Source: Bacteroidales bacterium | GTDB taxonomy: Bacteria > Bacteroidota > Bacteroidia > Bacteroidales > JAGOPY01 | Reading direction: 5' to 3' | Length of the DNA stretch: 64,000 bases | Assembly: GCA_023229505.1 (NCBI GenBank) | Contig: JALNZD010000014.1 | Coordinates: forward strand, 1-64,000 | Shown: positions 52,126-60,658 of the stretch, one piece after another | How positions within the stretch are numbered: position 1 is the stretch's first letter | How the letters are laid out: each line of letters begins with the position of its first letter | The notes under the pieces: generated by a model | Told to the model about the DNA's origin: nothing | Databases searched by the model: none | What the model saw: only the letters and a program-made list of their open reading frames with translations | Position numbers and translations under genes: made by a program

Positions 52126-53530
52126 ATTTCATGAATACCTTATTCCAGATATCCATATCCATAAGCGGAGAATCGGTTGTGGCCTTAAAGGCAAGAAAGA
52201 ATCCCAGTGGAAGAAGTATAATAGATGAAAGCCACATTCCGGCTGTAACTCCCATCGCACCTTTCAGGGCAGACTTTTCACCGATCATTGATATGATATG
52301 ATACAGGATGAAAAATAAGATGGAGACCACTGCCGGAAGGCCTAACCCTCCTTTCCGGATAATTGCTCCAAGGGGTGCGCCGATAAAAAAAAGTACCAGG
52401 CAGGCGAATGACAAAGTAAACTTCCTGTGCCATACGATTTCGTGTTTAACCAGATATTCTTCACTACTGGTCAGCGACTGTATATGATAATCAAGTGTTT
52501 TTTTTATATTACGGGCTGATCTTAATGCAGCAGAAGTTATCCGGACCCGTTCCTCTCCGGAAAACTGATCAAGAAAATCCTGTTTGATGATAAAACCAGT
52601 ATCCTGGCCCAGCTGGTAAGTTGAGTCCAGATTCAGATAAACCCGGTAATTGCGGGGAAAGTTTTCGGCCAGGTTAAAACGCCGGTCGCGGATGGAAGTT
52701 CCCAGGGAGTCGATAAAGTAATTCAACTGCCTGATATTCAACATCTGGTAATTGTTCTTAAAAAGATCTTCATTCGTCCGGTTAAGTTCAAATGCTGAAA
52801 GATCGAATTTTCTTTGTTGCATTTTGAAAAAGGTACGCTGGAACGGGTTGGTTTTTCTTGAATCTTTCTGGTCCACTTTATCCTGGTAATTATATCCATC
52901 ATAAAGTGTAAAAAAAAGGTACCTGCCATCAGGGGTTGATTCCATCAGTCCGGAATCAGCCACGGTCACATCAGTATTACCCCATCGGGCAGTATGATTA
53001 TAGATCATTACCTTATATATACTCTTCCCATCTTTTCCTTTTCTGCCGACCCTGATAACATAATCTTCCATATCGTTATAGAAGATGCCTTCTTTTATAT
53101 TCACGGCCAGCTTTTTTTTCCTGACATCATGAAGAAGAGATTTGAATTTCAGGTTAGCGACCGGCAGCACATTATTGGAAAAATAAAAGGCAAATCCGGA
53201 AATGAGAATAGATAAGATAATCATTGGCTTCATGATGGTACGCAAGGAAATGCCTGACGATTTCGTGGCTACCAGTTCGTAATGCTCACCGAGGTTCCCA
53301 AAAGTCATCAGCGAAGAAAGCAGGATGGCTAAAGGCAAGGCAAGAGGGACGAAAGTGAAAGAAGCGTAAAAAAGCAGTTCGCCGATGATATACCAATCCA
53401 GGCCTTTACCTACGAGGTCATCGATATATTGCCATAAGAACTGCATGAGAAGAATAAACAGCGAAATGAAGAAAGTGGCCAGCAAGGGTCCCGCATAGCT
53501 TTTCAATACTAAAGCATAAATCTTTTTCAT
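52058..53530 (-). CDS. LptF/LptG-family lipopolysaccharide export permease
   Basis: The start at 53530 (MKKIYALVLKSYAGPLL) is preferred over an ATG 9 bp upstream. Six transmembrane helices form the usual two sets around an extended periplasmic beta domain (about 105-365), longer than in E. coli, which is typical of this phylum. VATKSSGISLRTIMKP and FSFACLVLFFIGAPLGAIIR-like segments match the YjgP/YjgQ family. With LptB it lifts LPS from the inner membrane toward the outer membrane. The single gene could be LptF or LptG. Its stop side overlaps the GT2 gene by 68 bp. Confidence 0.9.
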   Translation of the reverse strand: MKKIYALVLKSYAGPLLATFFISLFILLMQFLWQYIDDLVGKGLDWYIIGELLFYASFTFVPLALPLAILLSSLMTFGNLGEHYELVATKSSGISLRTIMKPMIILSILISGFAFYFSNNVLPVANLKFKSLLHDVRKKKLAVNIKEGIFYNDMEDYVIRVGRKGKDGKSIYKVMIYNHTARWGNTDVTVADSGLMESTPDGRYLFFTLYDGYNYQDKVDQKDSRKTNPFQRTFFKMQQRKFDLSAFELNRTNEDLFKNNYQMLNIRQLNYFIDSLGTSIRDRRFNLAENFPRNYRVYLNLDSTYQLGQDTGFIIKQDFLDQFSGEERVRITSAALRSARNIKKTLDYHIQSLTSSEEYLVKHEIVWHRKFTLSFACLVLFFIGAPLGAIIRKGGLGLPAVVSILFFILYHIISMIGEKSALKGAMGVTAGMWLSSIILLPLGFFLAFKATTDSPLMDMDIWNKVFMKFNPVRFVPKRLTGLFRATGKTR

Positions 53531-53593
53531 GACCGGCAAGCTTTCTTCAACGCAAAAGTAGGGTAATTAATTGCTGGTGAAAAAATATATTAA

Positions 53594-53625
53594 TTGATGA
53601 ATTTAAGATTTTTATATTATTTTTG
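53594..53625 (+). promoter_or_regulatory. Bacteroidota-type promoter of the first T9SS Asp-box gene
   Basis: TTG (53594-53596), a 21-bp spacer and a perfect TATTTTTG box (53618-53625) precede the ATG by 41 bp. Confidence 0.5.
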
Positions 53626-53666
53626 CAAATCTGCGAACCAAACGTTTAATTAAATAAAGGAAAAAA

Positions 53667-55538
53667 ATGAAAAAACTATTACTCTTAACCCTTGCGCTTA
53701 TCATTGGGTTTACTGCTATCTCACAGATAGCAACTATGCCTAAACAACTGCTTAATAAAGCAGAGAAGGTTGAATATCAGAAGCCTATCAGGGATCTTTC
53801 TGATTTTTCAGTACCTGTCAATCCTACGGTGAGGTCCTATGCTACGGCCCCATCAGAAACGATTATTGGTTATTCGTTCTATGATTTGTGGTCAAATAAC
53901 GCTTACAGCAACCGGTTTTACAGGTATGACGATGGTACCATGGCGGCTGTCTGGACCCGTGGTATGGAACCAACGACTTTTCCCGAGAGGGGAACCGGTT
54001 ATAATTATTTCAACGGAAGTGAATGGGCACCGCCACCAGCAGCCAGAATTGAAACCGTCCGGACCGGCTGGGGCAGCTATGCACCCTATGGCCTTAACGG
54101 GGAAATCGTTGTTGGGCATAACGGAACAAATCTGCAAATCTCAAAAAGAGATAACCGATTCACCGGTGCATGGGTGGAATCCAGTTATGTTGGCGTAATC
54201 CAACCAACATGGCCCAAAATCGTGACTTCCGGTGATGAGAATCAGTACACGCATATTTTCTATAACTCCTATACTGCCTTAGGTGATCAGCCACAAGCAA
54301 TTGTTTATACGCGTACTTCCGATGGTGGCGCAACCTGGGATCCGGCAGATATTGTTCTCCCTGGCATGGGTCCTGAAGATATTTTCGAGTTCTATTCGGA
54401 AGAATTCGTGTTGGCCAGCAAGGGTGATATTGTTGCCTTGTTTGTATGTAGCGCCTGGACTGACATGTTCATCATGAAATCAATGGACAATGGCGACACC
54501 TGGGAAAAGATCATGGTGAGGGAACATCCTTACCCACTTTGGGATTTTAATACTATGACTATGGATTCTACGCATACTTGCGACAACTCGGGAGGTATTG
54601 CTATCGATAATAACGGGAAATGCCATGTTGTTTTCGGTTTATCCAGGATTATAGTTGAGGAAATAACTAGCCCACCTGGTGGCTACGGCTTATTCTCCTG
54701 GGTTGACGGCATTGGCTACTGGAACGAGGATATGCCACCATTCTCAAATGATCCGCGTGCAATGGCCGGACCACAATACGGATATGAAGCTTCAGAGATG
54801 ATCGAAGATTATAATTATATCGGTTGGGCACAAGATGTTGATGGCGACGGGGAACTTACCTATATTACAACTGCTGATGGTTTTCCAATGACGTACCGGA
54901 GTGTTGGATTATCAACGATGCCTACCATTTCGATTGATGATGAAGGCCGTATATTTATTGCCTTCTCATCATATACGGAAACCTTTGATAATACCGAGTA
55001 CAATTTCCATAAGATCTGGGCACGCGCTTATGATAATGGCGTTTGGGGGCCCTTTTATCATGTGACCAGCGACATTATGCATATTTTTGATGAAAGTATT
55101 TGGCCTCTGTTTACTGCAAGTTCCGACGGTGACGTCCATATGATCTACAATACTGACGGAACACCGGGATTTGCCCTAAATACTCCTCCTGACCACGAAT
55201 TCCAGGAAAATGCTATCTGGTATTCAGCAATTCCTAAAGATGACCTGCTGACAAGGATCGGTGACAACAATCTTCTCAGCACAACCAGTGTTTCCCAGAA
55301 TTATCCCAACCCTTTCGACGGTACAACCACCATTACGGTCAACCTTCAGAAGGCAGCTAATCTTAACATGAAGGTTAGCAATATCCTTGGACAACAAGTA
55401 ATGGATATGCAGAGAGGAAATGTTTCTGCCGGAACCTATTACTTCCAGGTCGATGGGACAAAATTGCAGGATGGCGTATATTTTTATACTGTAAAAGCAA
55501 ACAACAGTGAGGTTACTAAGAAAATGATCGTTAGATAA
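53667..55538 (+). CDS. T9SS-secreted sialidase-fold/Asp-box protein
   Basis: The signal peptide (1-20, ending FTAIS) is followed by a beta-propeller-like mature region with Asp-box motifs SDGGATWDP and SMDNGDTWEK, as found in BNR/sialidase-fold proteins. A C-terminal T9SS type A sorting domain (about 535-623, QNYPNPFDGTTTI and AGTYYFQVDG) directs secretion. No sialidase catalytic arginine triad could be assigned, so it may be a binding protein. The 676-residue neighbour downstream is a relative with the same 5' start and terminator style. Its own terminator follows at 55561. Confidence 0.85.
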   Translation: MKKLLLLTLALIIGFTAISQIATMPKQLLNKAEKVEYQKPIRDLSDFSVPVNPTVRSYATAPSETIIGYSFYDLWSNNAYSNRFYRYDDGTMAAVWTRGMEPTTFPERGTGYNYFNGSEWAPPPAARIETVRTGWGSYAPYGLNGEIVVGHNGTNLQISKRDNRFTGAWVESSYVGVIQPTWPKIVTSGDENQYTHIFYNSYTALGDQPQAIVYTRTSDGGATWDPADIVLPGMGPEDIFEFYSEEFVLASKGDIVALFVCSAWTDMFIMKSMDNGDTWEKIMVREHPYPLWDFNTMTMDSTHTCDNSGGIAIDNNGKCHVVFGLSRIIVEEITSPPGGYGLFSWVDGIGYWNEDMPPFSNDPRAMAGPQYGYEASEMIEDYNYIGWAQDVDGDGELTYITTADGFPMTYRSVGLSTMPTISIDDEGRIFIAFSSYTETFDNTEYNFHKIWARAYDNGVWGPFYHVTSDIMHIFDESIWPLFTASSDGDVHMIYNTDGTPGFALNTPPDHEFQENAIWYSAIPKDDLLTRIGDNNLLSTTSVSQNYPNPFDGTTTITVNLQKAANLNMKVSNILGQQVMDMQRGNVSAGTYYFQVDGTKLQDGVYFYTVKANNSEVTKKMIVR

Positions 55539-55560
55539 CCTTTTCTGATTATTGATCTGA

Positions 55561-55591
55561 AGCCGGACTTATGAATTAAGCCCGGCTTTTT
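55561..55591 (+). terminator. Terminator of T9SS gene 1
   Basis: AGCCGGACTT (55561-55570) pairs with AAGCCCGGCT (55578-55587) with one G.T-type wobble and is followed by TTTTTTTT. The pattern is nearly copied after the next gene and is part of a repeated gene-plus-terminator unit. Confidence 0.75.
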
Positions 55592-55696
55592 TTTATGCAA
55601 TTATTTATCAACGGGAATATTTACTTTTAAAAAAAGCATAACTTTATGGTTTGATTTGTGAAACCTTAATTAATAAGTTCAATTAAAAAAATTATT

Positions 55697-57727
55697 ATGA
55701 AAAAACTATTACTATTATTAGTAGCAACATGTTTTATTTTTGTTGCAAATGCCCAAAAAGCTACAGAAGCTGTTAAAATGAATCAAGAAAAGTTACTTCA
55801 TGATAGTGAATATCAAGGAGCAGTCCTTCCAGTCACAATTAATTACTCTAATGATGCGAAAGATAGCCGTGAAAAAATATATGTCGGAAGAGCGCATAGC
55901 CAAAGATCTTTTCGTCGTGAAGACTGTAAGGTTATATCTTATAATAAAGATTTGGATTTGATAGGTATATCTTTTATAATAGATAAAGAAACTTATCCCT
56001 CCATTGCTTTGAGTAATGGATCTGTTGGAATCTTCTATTCCGCTGATCATGGCCAAACATGGGTCGGACCAGTGCTCCTCTCTGATTTTAGCGCTGAGGG
56101 TTTGCGTAATTATTACTTATCAGGCGTTATTTATAACCCAAGCGACAATGTTGTTATAGAAAACGCTTATGGTGTATACCAGGGTGTTCCTCCTGATGAT
56201 CCTGCTCTGGCAGTCTGGAACAAACAGGCGTTTGGAACAAGTACCCTTGGAGGTGCTAATTACTTATCGGAATACTTTGAAAACAGTGGATCGAATGATT
56301 ATGATGGATACTTCAATCAATTAGGATTAACCCAAATAGAAGATTTCATGAAGTGCTTTAATATTTGGGCAGAAGGACCATGGGCTGGTTTTACAGCACT
56401 TAAAATGGAAGACATTCAAGGACTTTACAATGGTACCGGATTTGACTGGGAACTGGAACATTCTGTCATAGATATGCCTTTTAATCTGGATCCCACAGAT
56501 AATACAGCCATTTGGTGTGGTAAATGGACCTTTTCTGATGTAGCAGCAGATATGGTTTGGTCAGATGATGGTGAGATTGGATATGCATGGATGGTTGGTG
56601 CAACTTCAGAAAATTTAGAATCTGGTTACCAACCACTTCTGTATAAAACCACTGATGGCGGAAATAGTTGGGATTACATTGAACTTGACTTCCAGGAAAG
56701 TCAGTGGCAGGATTTCTTTCAAAACGGCGCAACCGCTCCCGAAGACTGGTTAATTCTCCCCTGTCATAATCAAGGTGTTTGGCAAGACTTTACTATTCCA
56801 TGGTTCGATGCTACTGCAGGTGCAGTTGATGCTGAAGGGAATTTGCAATTATTTGGAGCTGTGAGCAGCCACTACACTGACTTTATTCATAACGGTTATT
56901 ATTACGATAGTATTGGTTTCAGATATAATTTCTGTGGTAATCTGTTTAAATTCACCATTGGAGATGAATTAATTGATATTATGTTTGTTGATACATTAGC
57001 GACAAATGCTGCCAGAGACCTTGTAGATGGAACAACCAGTGACTCATTGTATTGTGGCACTAATGGCTGGCAGCACAGACTGCAAATTACTAAAGATGAA
57101 CGCTCAGAAGAATTCTTTTTAACATGGACAGATTCAGAACCAGGGGATCGTGTACAGGAGAATATGCAGCCTGATATAAATGGTTGGTCTTATAATATAA
57201 CTACCGGCGAACATACAGATCCTGTTTGCTTCACTTGCGGTACAACATGGCCTTATGAACATTATTGGTTTGTCCAAGCATCTGATTATGCCTGTTATAA
57301 TTCTGTTGATTCAACTTTTACTGTCCCTATGGTGAATGCTGTTAGTTTAAATGATTTTTTTACTAACGCAAGTGGCTCTGCGGATCCTATTGATGTTGAA
57401 TATGTAACTGGTATAACATTCGATGCAATTGATCCAATTCATGTTGGTGTAGATGAATTTTCAGGACTATCAAACATCAGCGTTTCTCAAAACCTGCCGA
57501 ATCCGGTTACAGGTATCACTACCATCAAGATTAACAGCGAAACTGTTGCTCCGGTTACCGTTGAAGTTTCAAATCTTATCGGACAAATTGTTCACACAAT
57601 AGATGCCGGTATCATTAACGGAAACATTAGCGTTAACATTGACGTAAGCAATCTTGAAGCAGGTGTATATCTCTACACGGTGATTATTGCAAACGAGCGC
57701 GTTTCAAAAAGAATGATCGTAAGATAA
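55697..57727 (+). CDS. T9SS-secreted Asp-box protein, paralogue-like neighbour
   Basis: The signal peptide (1-19, ending FVANA) is followed by Asp-box motifs SADHGQTWVG and TTDGGNSWDY in a presumed beta-propeller. The C-terminal T9SS type A domain spans about 590-676 (VSQNLPNPVTGITTI, EAGVYLYTV). The opening codons closely resemble those of the preceding T9SS gene, but the bodies diverge. The sequence looks more A+T-rich than its neighbours, suggesting separate origin or relaxed codon use. No enzymatic residues can be named. Its terminator at 57753 is followed by an orphan sorting-domain remnant. Confidence 0.85.
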   Translation: MKKLLLLLVATCFIFVANAQKATEAVKMNQEKLLHDSEYQGAVLPVTINYSNDAKDSREKIYVGRAHSQRSFRREDCKVISYNKDLDLIGISFIIDKETYPSIALSNGSVGIFYSADHGQTWVGPVLLSDFSAEGLRNYYLSGVIYNPSDNVVIENAYGVYQGVPPDDPALAVWNKQAFGTSTLGGANYLSEYFENSGSNDYDGYFNQLGLTQIEDFMKCFNIWAEGPWAGFTALKMEDIQGLYNGTGFDWELEHSVIDMPFNLDPTDNTAIWCGKWTFSDVAADMVWSDDGEIGYAWMVGATSENLESGYQPLLYKTTDGGNSWDYIELDFQESQWQDFFQNGATAPEDWLILPCHNQGVWQDFTIPWFDATAGAVDAEGNLQLFGAVSSHYTDFIHNGYYYDSIGFRYNFCGNLFKFTIGDELIDIMFVDTLATNAARDLVDGTTSDSLYCGTNGWQHRLQITKDERSEEFFLTWTDSEPGDRVQENMQPDINGWSYNITTGEHTDPVCFTCGTTWPYEHYWFVQASDYACYNSVDSTFTVPMVNAVSLNDFFTNASGSADPIDVEYVTGITFDAIDPIHVGVDEFSGLSNISVSQNLPNPVTGITTIKINSETVAPVTVEVSNLIGQIVHTIDAGIINGNISVNIDVSNLEAGVYLYTVIIANERVSKRMIVR

Positions 57728-57752
57728 ACCTCTTTTTCAGACAATTAATATT

Positions 57753-57787
57753 AAGCCGGGCTTTCATGTTAAGTCCGGCTTTTTTCA
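57753..57787 (+). terminator. Terminator of T9SS gene 2
   Basis: AAGCCGGGCTT (57753-57763) pairs with AAGTCCGGCTT (57771-57781), with one wobble, and T-rich sequence follows. It closely matches the terminator at 55561, including the ATGCAATTATT string right after it. Confidence 0.75.
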
Positions 57788-57806
57788 TGCAATTATTAAT
57801 AATCAG

Positions 57807-57902
57807 TTCACCATTGACGGCAGCAAGCTGGACAATGGGATCTATTTCTATACGGTATTCACCGGTCAAGAATCTGTGACCAACAAGATGATCATCAAAT
57901 AA
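57807..57902 (+). pseudogene. Orphan T9SS sorting-domain remnant
   Basis: In frame from 57807 to the TAA at 57900-57902, 31 codons read FTIDGSKLDNGIYFYTVFTG and continue to end TNKMIIK. This aligns almost residue for residue with the end of the T9SS gene at 53667 (FQVDGTKLQDGVYFYTV ... KKMIVR). No start codon, signal peptide or cargo precedes it. It follows the terminator of the 676-residue gene and has its own terminator at 57932. It is the 3' end of a third T9SS gene whose body has been deleted. Confidence 0.8.
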
Positions 57903-57931
57903 GAAAGCTTTTAAGCTTATCAATTATATTT

Positions 57932-57966
57932 AAAGGCAGGGCTTAAAAAATCCTGCCTTTTTTTTA
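57932..57966 (+). terminator. Terminator of the orphan remnant
   Basis: AAAGGCAGG (57932-57940) pairs with CCTGCCTTT (57952-57960), followed by a long T-tract. It is kept although the gene in front of it is lost. Confidence 0.7.
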
Positions 57967-58050
57967 TTTCTGCTATAGAAAAGAAAAATAATAGTTTTCC
58001 CACTTTATTTTCCTGTAAATTTATAGGGCCAATTTTAATCTTTCCTGATC

Positions 58051-60288
58051 ATGAAAAAAGTATACTTCATTTTCGTGTTGATTGCTCTTATCGGGCAATC
58101 TGCCCTTCGTGCCCAAACCTATATGAATATGGGAGATAATATCGATATTCCCGGTTACTCATGGATCATCTTTAACCCCGGAACCTATACAATCCCTGAC
58201 CCGGGCAATGACGGACTGATCAGGATCAATAACCAGCAGAATATTATCCTCGACGGTGCAAATGTCGCCGTTGACGGAATGAATTATTCAGGGTACATGA
58301 TCAAGATCAATAATTCCAAAAACATTACCATCCGGAATTTTGAATCGGCAAGCCGGTTTAAATACGCCGTATATATCACAAATTCCGACAGTATCCAGAT
58401 TTATAATTGTGATTTCTCTTTTAACAAAGTCGATTCAGCCGGATGGATTGATGTCTGGTCTGATTATCAGTCAGCTTTAGGAGGAGGAGTGATGATGTAC
58501 CTGACCGATTATGTTGATATTCATAATAATACCATGAAGATGCAGAATGATGGCGTGGCTTTATACCATTGTAACCATATTTCAATATGGGAGAACGATT
58601 TTGACTGGAATACTTCCTACGGGGTAAGGATGTATTTCACAAATTCCTGCCACATTCACCATAATTTAGCTTCACATGTTAACCGTCCCTTTACCAATCC
58701 CAGTGATTGTGCCGCAATCCTTATGATCGTTTCCAATGAAAACCTGGTGGAGCATAATGACTTCAGCTATTCCGGCGATGGCATCTTTTTAGGGCAATAC
58801 GAATACTCGTCCACTCCGAACAATAATGTATTTCTCTACAATGAATGCTCATACTCACCGCATAATGCTATTGAGGCAACCTTTGCAGACGGCAATATTT
58901 ATAGATGTAATGCCTGTAACTACAGCCATTATGGTTTATGGCTAGGGTATTCGTTTAATTCACTTGTTGACAGCAATGAAATAATCGGGAACCAGTCTTC
59001 AGGAATCGCTATCGACAGGGGTTTCAGCAATATTATCAGCCAAAATATGATCAGCGACAATCCTATAGGTATTGAACTCTGGGAAGGAAGTGCCATCCCG
59101 CCTTATCAGAATCAGTTTTCCCATGATTACCTGGTCAAAGGAAACCTTCTTGAAGGTAACCGGCTTGCCATCAAGTCAAATAACACTGAACACCTTGTGT
59201 TTGACAGTAATGCAGTGATTTATAACAATGACGGCATTCAACTCAATGGGTCATCCCCGCAAGACACTTTTTATTTCAACTACTTTAAAAATAATGCCTT
59301 ATATCATATTGAGAATTTATCTCCAGACGATATTTATGCCCCCTATAATTCATTTTTCTCCCCGGATGAAGATTTCATAGCCTGTAATATTTATGATTTT
59401 GCTGACAATCCTGCTAAAGGAGAAGTGATCTGGCATCCCTTCTTTTATGGTGAACCCCCTGTTGTCACTAATGAACAATTGGAGGATATGACTGAACCTA
59501 CAGCTGAATGGTATGCTTATCCGGAAGTATGCGGGGGATACGGCGGAAGTATGGCAACGACGGTTTCCTGGGATTCAACAGATATGAAGGAAGGGGTTGC
59601 TTCGGTACATTGTGTGACTGGCAATGGTTGGGATATCGGTCTTCAATACTGGCCGGGCAGCGATACAATTGTCCATTGGCAGCTCAGCGGGCAGGACACG
59701 CTGATATTCTGGCTTAAAACGGTTAATACCACTGGCTACGGATTTCAGTTTCATCAAATACGTGTAGGGAATCTTTGCGGAGGTTATTATAAATATTCCG
59801 GGTCACCAAATGTGCTTAACGCGGCTAATGGTACCTGGAAAAAGATCAAGGTGCCCCTTGCCGGCGGAGGTTCACCTTATAATTATGTCAGAACAGAAAT
59901 CGGTGAAGTTTCTTTTGATGATATCAGTTATGTTTCCATTCATGCTGATACATGGGATTTTGGCTTTGAAATCTGGCTCGATGGGATGCATTTCAGCTCA
60001 TTCTCAACCGGACTGGATGAACTTAATGGCCAGAACCTGTCTTTCAACTGTCTGCCGAATCCGATGGGTGAATCGGCAATTATTACCTGGAGAACTGATC
60101 AACAAGGGCCTCTCAATTTTGAGCTATTTGACCTCACTGGAAAACAGCTTTATTGGAAAGAACTGAATTCGATCAGTGAAACGACCAATCAATTTGTTTT
60201 TTGCAATCCGGGAATTTCACCGGGACTATACCTTGCATCAATGAAATCCGCTCATCGGGTCCAGATCAGGAAGCTCATCATCCGTTGA
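58051..60288 (+). CDS. T9SS-secreted right-handed beta-helix protein
   Basis: The signal peptide (1-21, ending SALRAQ) leads to a NosD/pectate-lyase-like right-handed beta-helix (about 40-470). The helix has repeated N-x-x-I-Y-N-C / H-N-N rungs (IQIYNCDFSFN, VDIHNNTMKMQNDGVALY) and ends near EVIWHPFFYGEPP. A second beta domain (about 480-650) carries DIGLQYWPGSDTIVHWQLSGQ-like carbohydrate-module features. A degenerate T9SS type A domain closes the protein (about 655-745, NGQNLSFNCLPNPMG and PGLYLASM). Binding to or cleavage of polysaccharides is suspected only from the fold. It follows the orphan remnant. Confidence 0.83.
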   Translation: MKKVYFIFVLIALIGQSALRAQTYMNMGDNIDIPGYSWIIFNPGTYTIPDPGNDGLIRINNQQNIILDGANVAVDGMNYSGYMIKINNSKNITIRNFESASRFKYAVYITNSDSIQIYNCDFSFNKVDSAGWIDVWSDYQSALGGGVMMYLTDYVDIHNNTMKMQNDGVALYHCNHISIWENDFDWNTSYGVRMYFTNSCHIHHNLASHVNRPFTNPSDCAAILMIVSNENLVEHNDFSYSGDGIFLGQYEYSSTPNNNVFLYNECSYSPHNAIEATFADGNIYRCNACNYSHYGLWLGYSFNSLVDSNEIIGNQSSGIAIDRGFSNIISQNMISDNPIGIELWEGSAIPPYQNQFSHDYLVKGNLLEGNRLAIKSNNTEHLVFDSNAVIYNNDGIQLNGSSPQDTFYFNYFKNNALYHIENLSPDDIYAPYNSFFSPDEDFIACNIYDFADNPAKGEVIWHPFFYGEPPVVTNEQLEDMTEPTAEWYAYPEVCGGYGGSMATTVSWDSTDMKEGVASVHCVTGNGWDIGLQYWPGSDTIVHWQLSGQDTLIFWLKTVNTTGYGFQFHQIRVGNLCGGYYKYSGSPNVLNAANGTWKKIKVPLAGGGSPYNYVRTEIGEVSFDDISYVSIHADTWDFGFEIWLDGMHFSSFSTGLDELNGQNLSFNCLPNPMGESAIITWRTDQQGPLNFELFDLTGKQLYWKELNSISETTNQFVFCNPGISPGLYLASMKSAHRVQIRKLIIR

Positions 60289-60330
60289 ACAAAGCCCTCT
60301 TTCCTTTGTTAATAAGGGAAATGCAAGAAT

Positions 60331-60615
60331 ATGCCTGAATTTGACGGTAACTGGACGCTTATCACCGGGGCATCATCGGGTTTTGGATATGAGATTGCCA
60401 GGATACTTGCATCAAAGGGACACAACCTGGTGCTGGTGTGCCGCAATGAAGAGCGTCTATGTCAGATTGCACGCGAGTTAAATGAAATTTCAGATATCAT
60501 TATCATGCCGGTGGATCTAGCCAAAGCCGGTTCTGCAACTTTGCTGTTCAATGAATGTGAACGCCTCAAGCTAAAGATCAATGTCCTGATCAACTATGCA
60601 GCGGAAAATAATTAA
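60331..60615 (+). pseudogene. Truncated short-chain dehydrogenase/reductase gene
   Basis: The frame encodes only the N-terminal Rossmann part of an SDR: WTLITGASSGFGYEIARIL (the TGxxxGxG cofactor loop) and VLVCRNEERL. It stops at the strand that should read NNAG (here NYAAENN, then TAA). A complete SDR has about 250 residues with a YxxxK catalytic pair. About 160 residues and the catalytic residues are missing, and the next gene begins 43 bp on. This is best read as a deletion remnant. It may still be transcribed but cannot be an enzyme. Confidence 0.8.
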
Positions 60616-60658
60616 CTTTGCCCGCTCATAAATTTGTCGATTTAAATTCTTCCATCCC

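Noticed and set aside
53667..57727. Possible sialidase activity of the two Asp-box proteins
   Set aside because: Asp-boxes alone do not show catalysis. The arginine triad and Tyr/Glu nucleophile pair could not be located.
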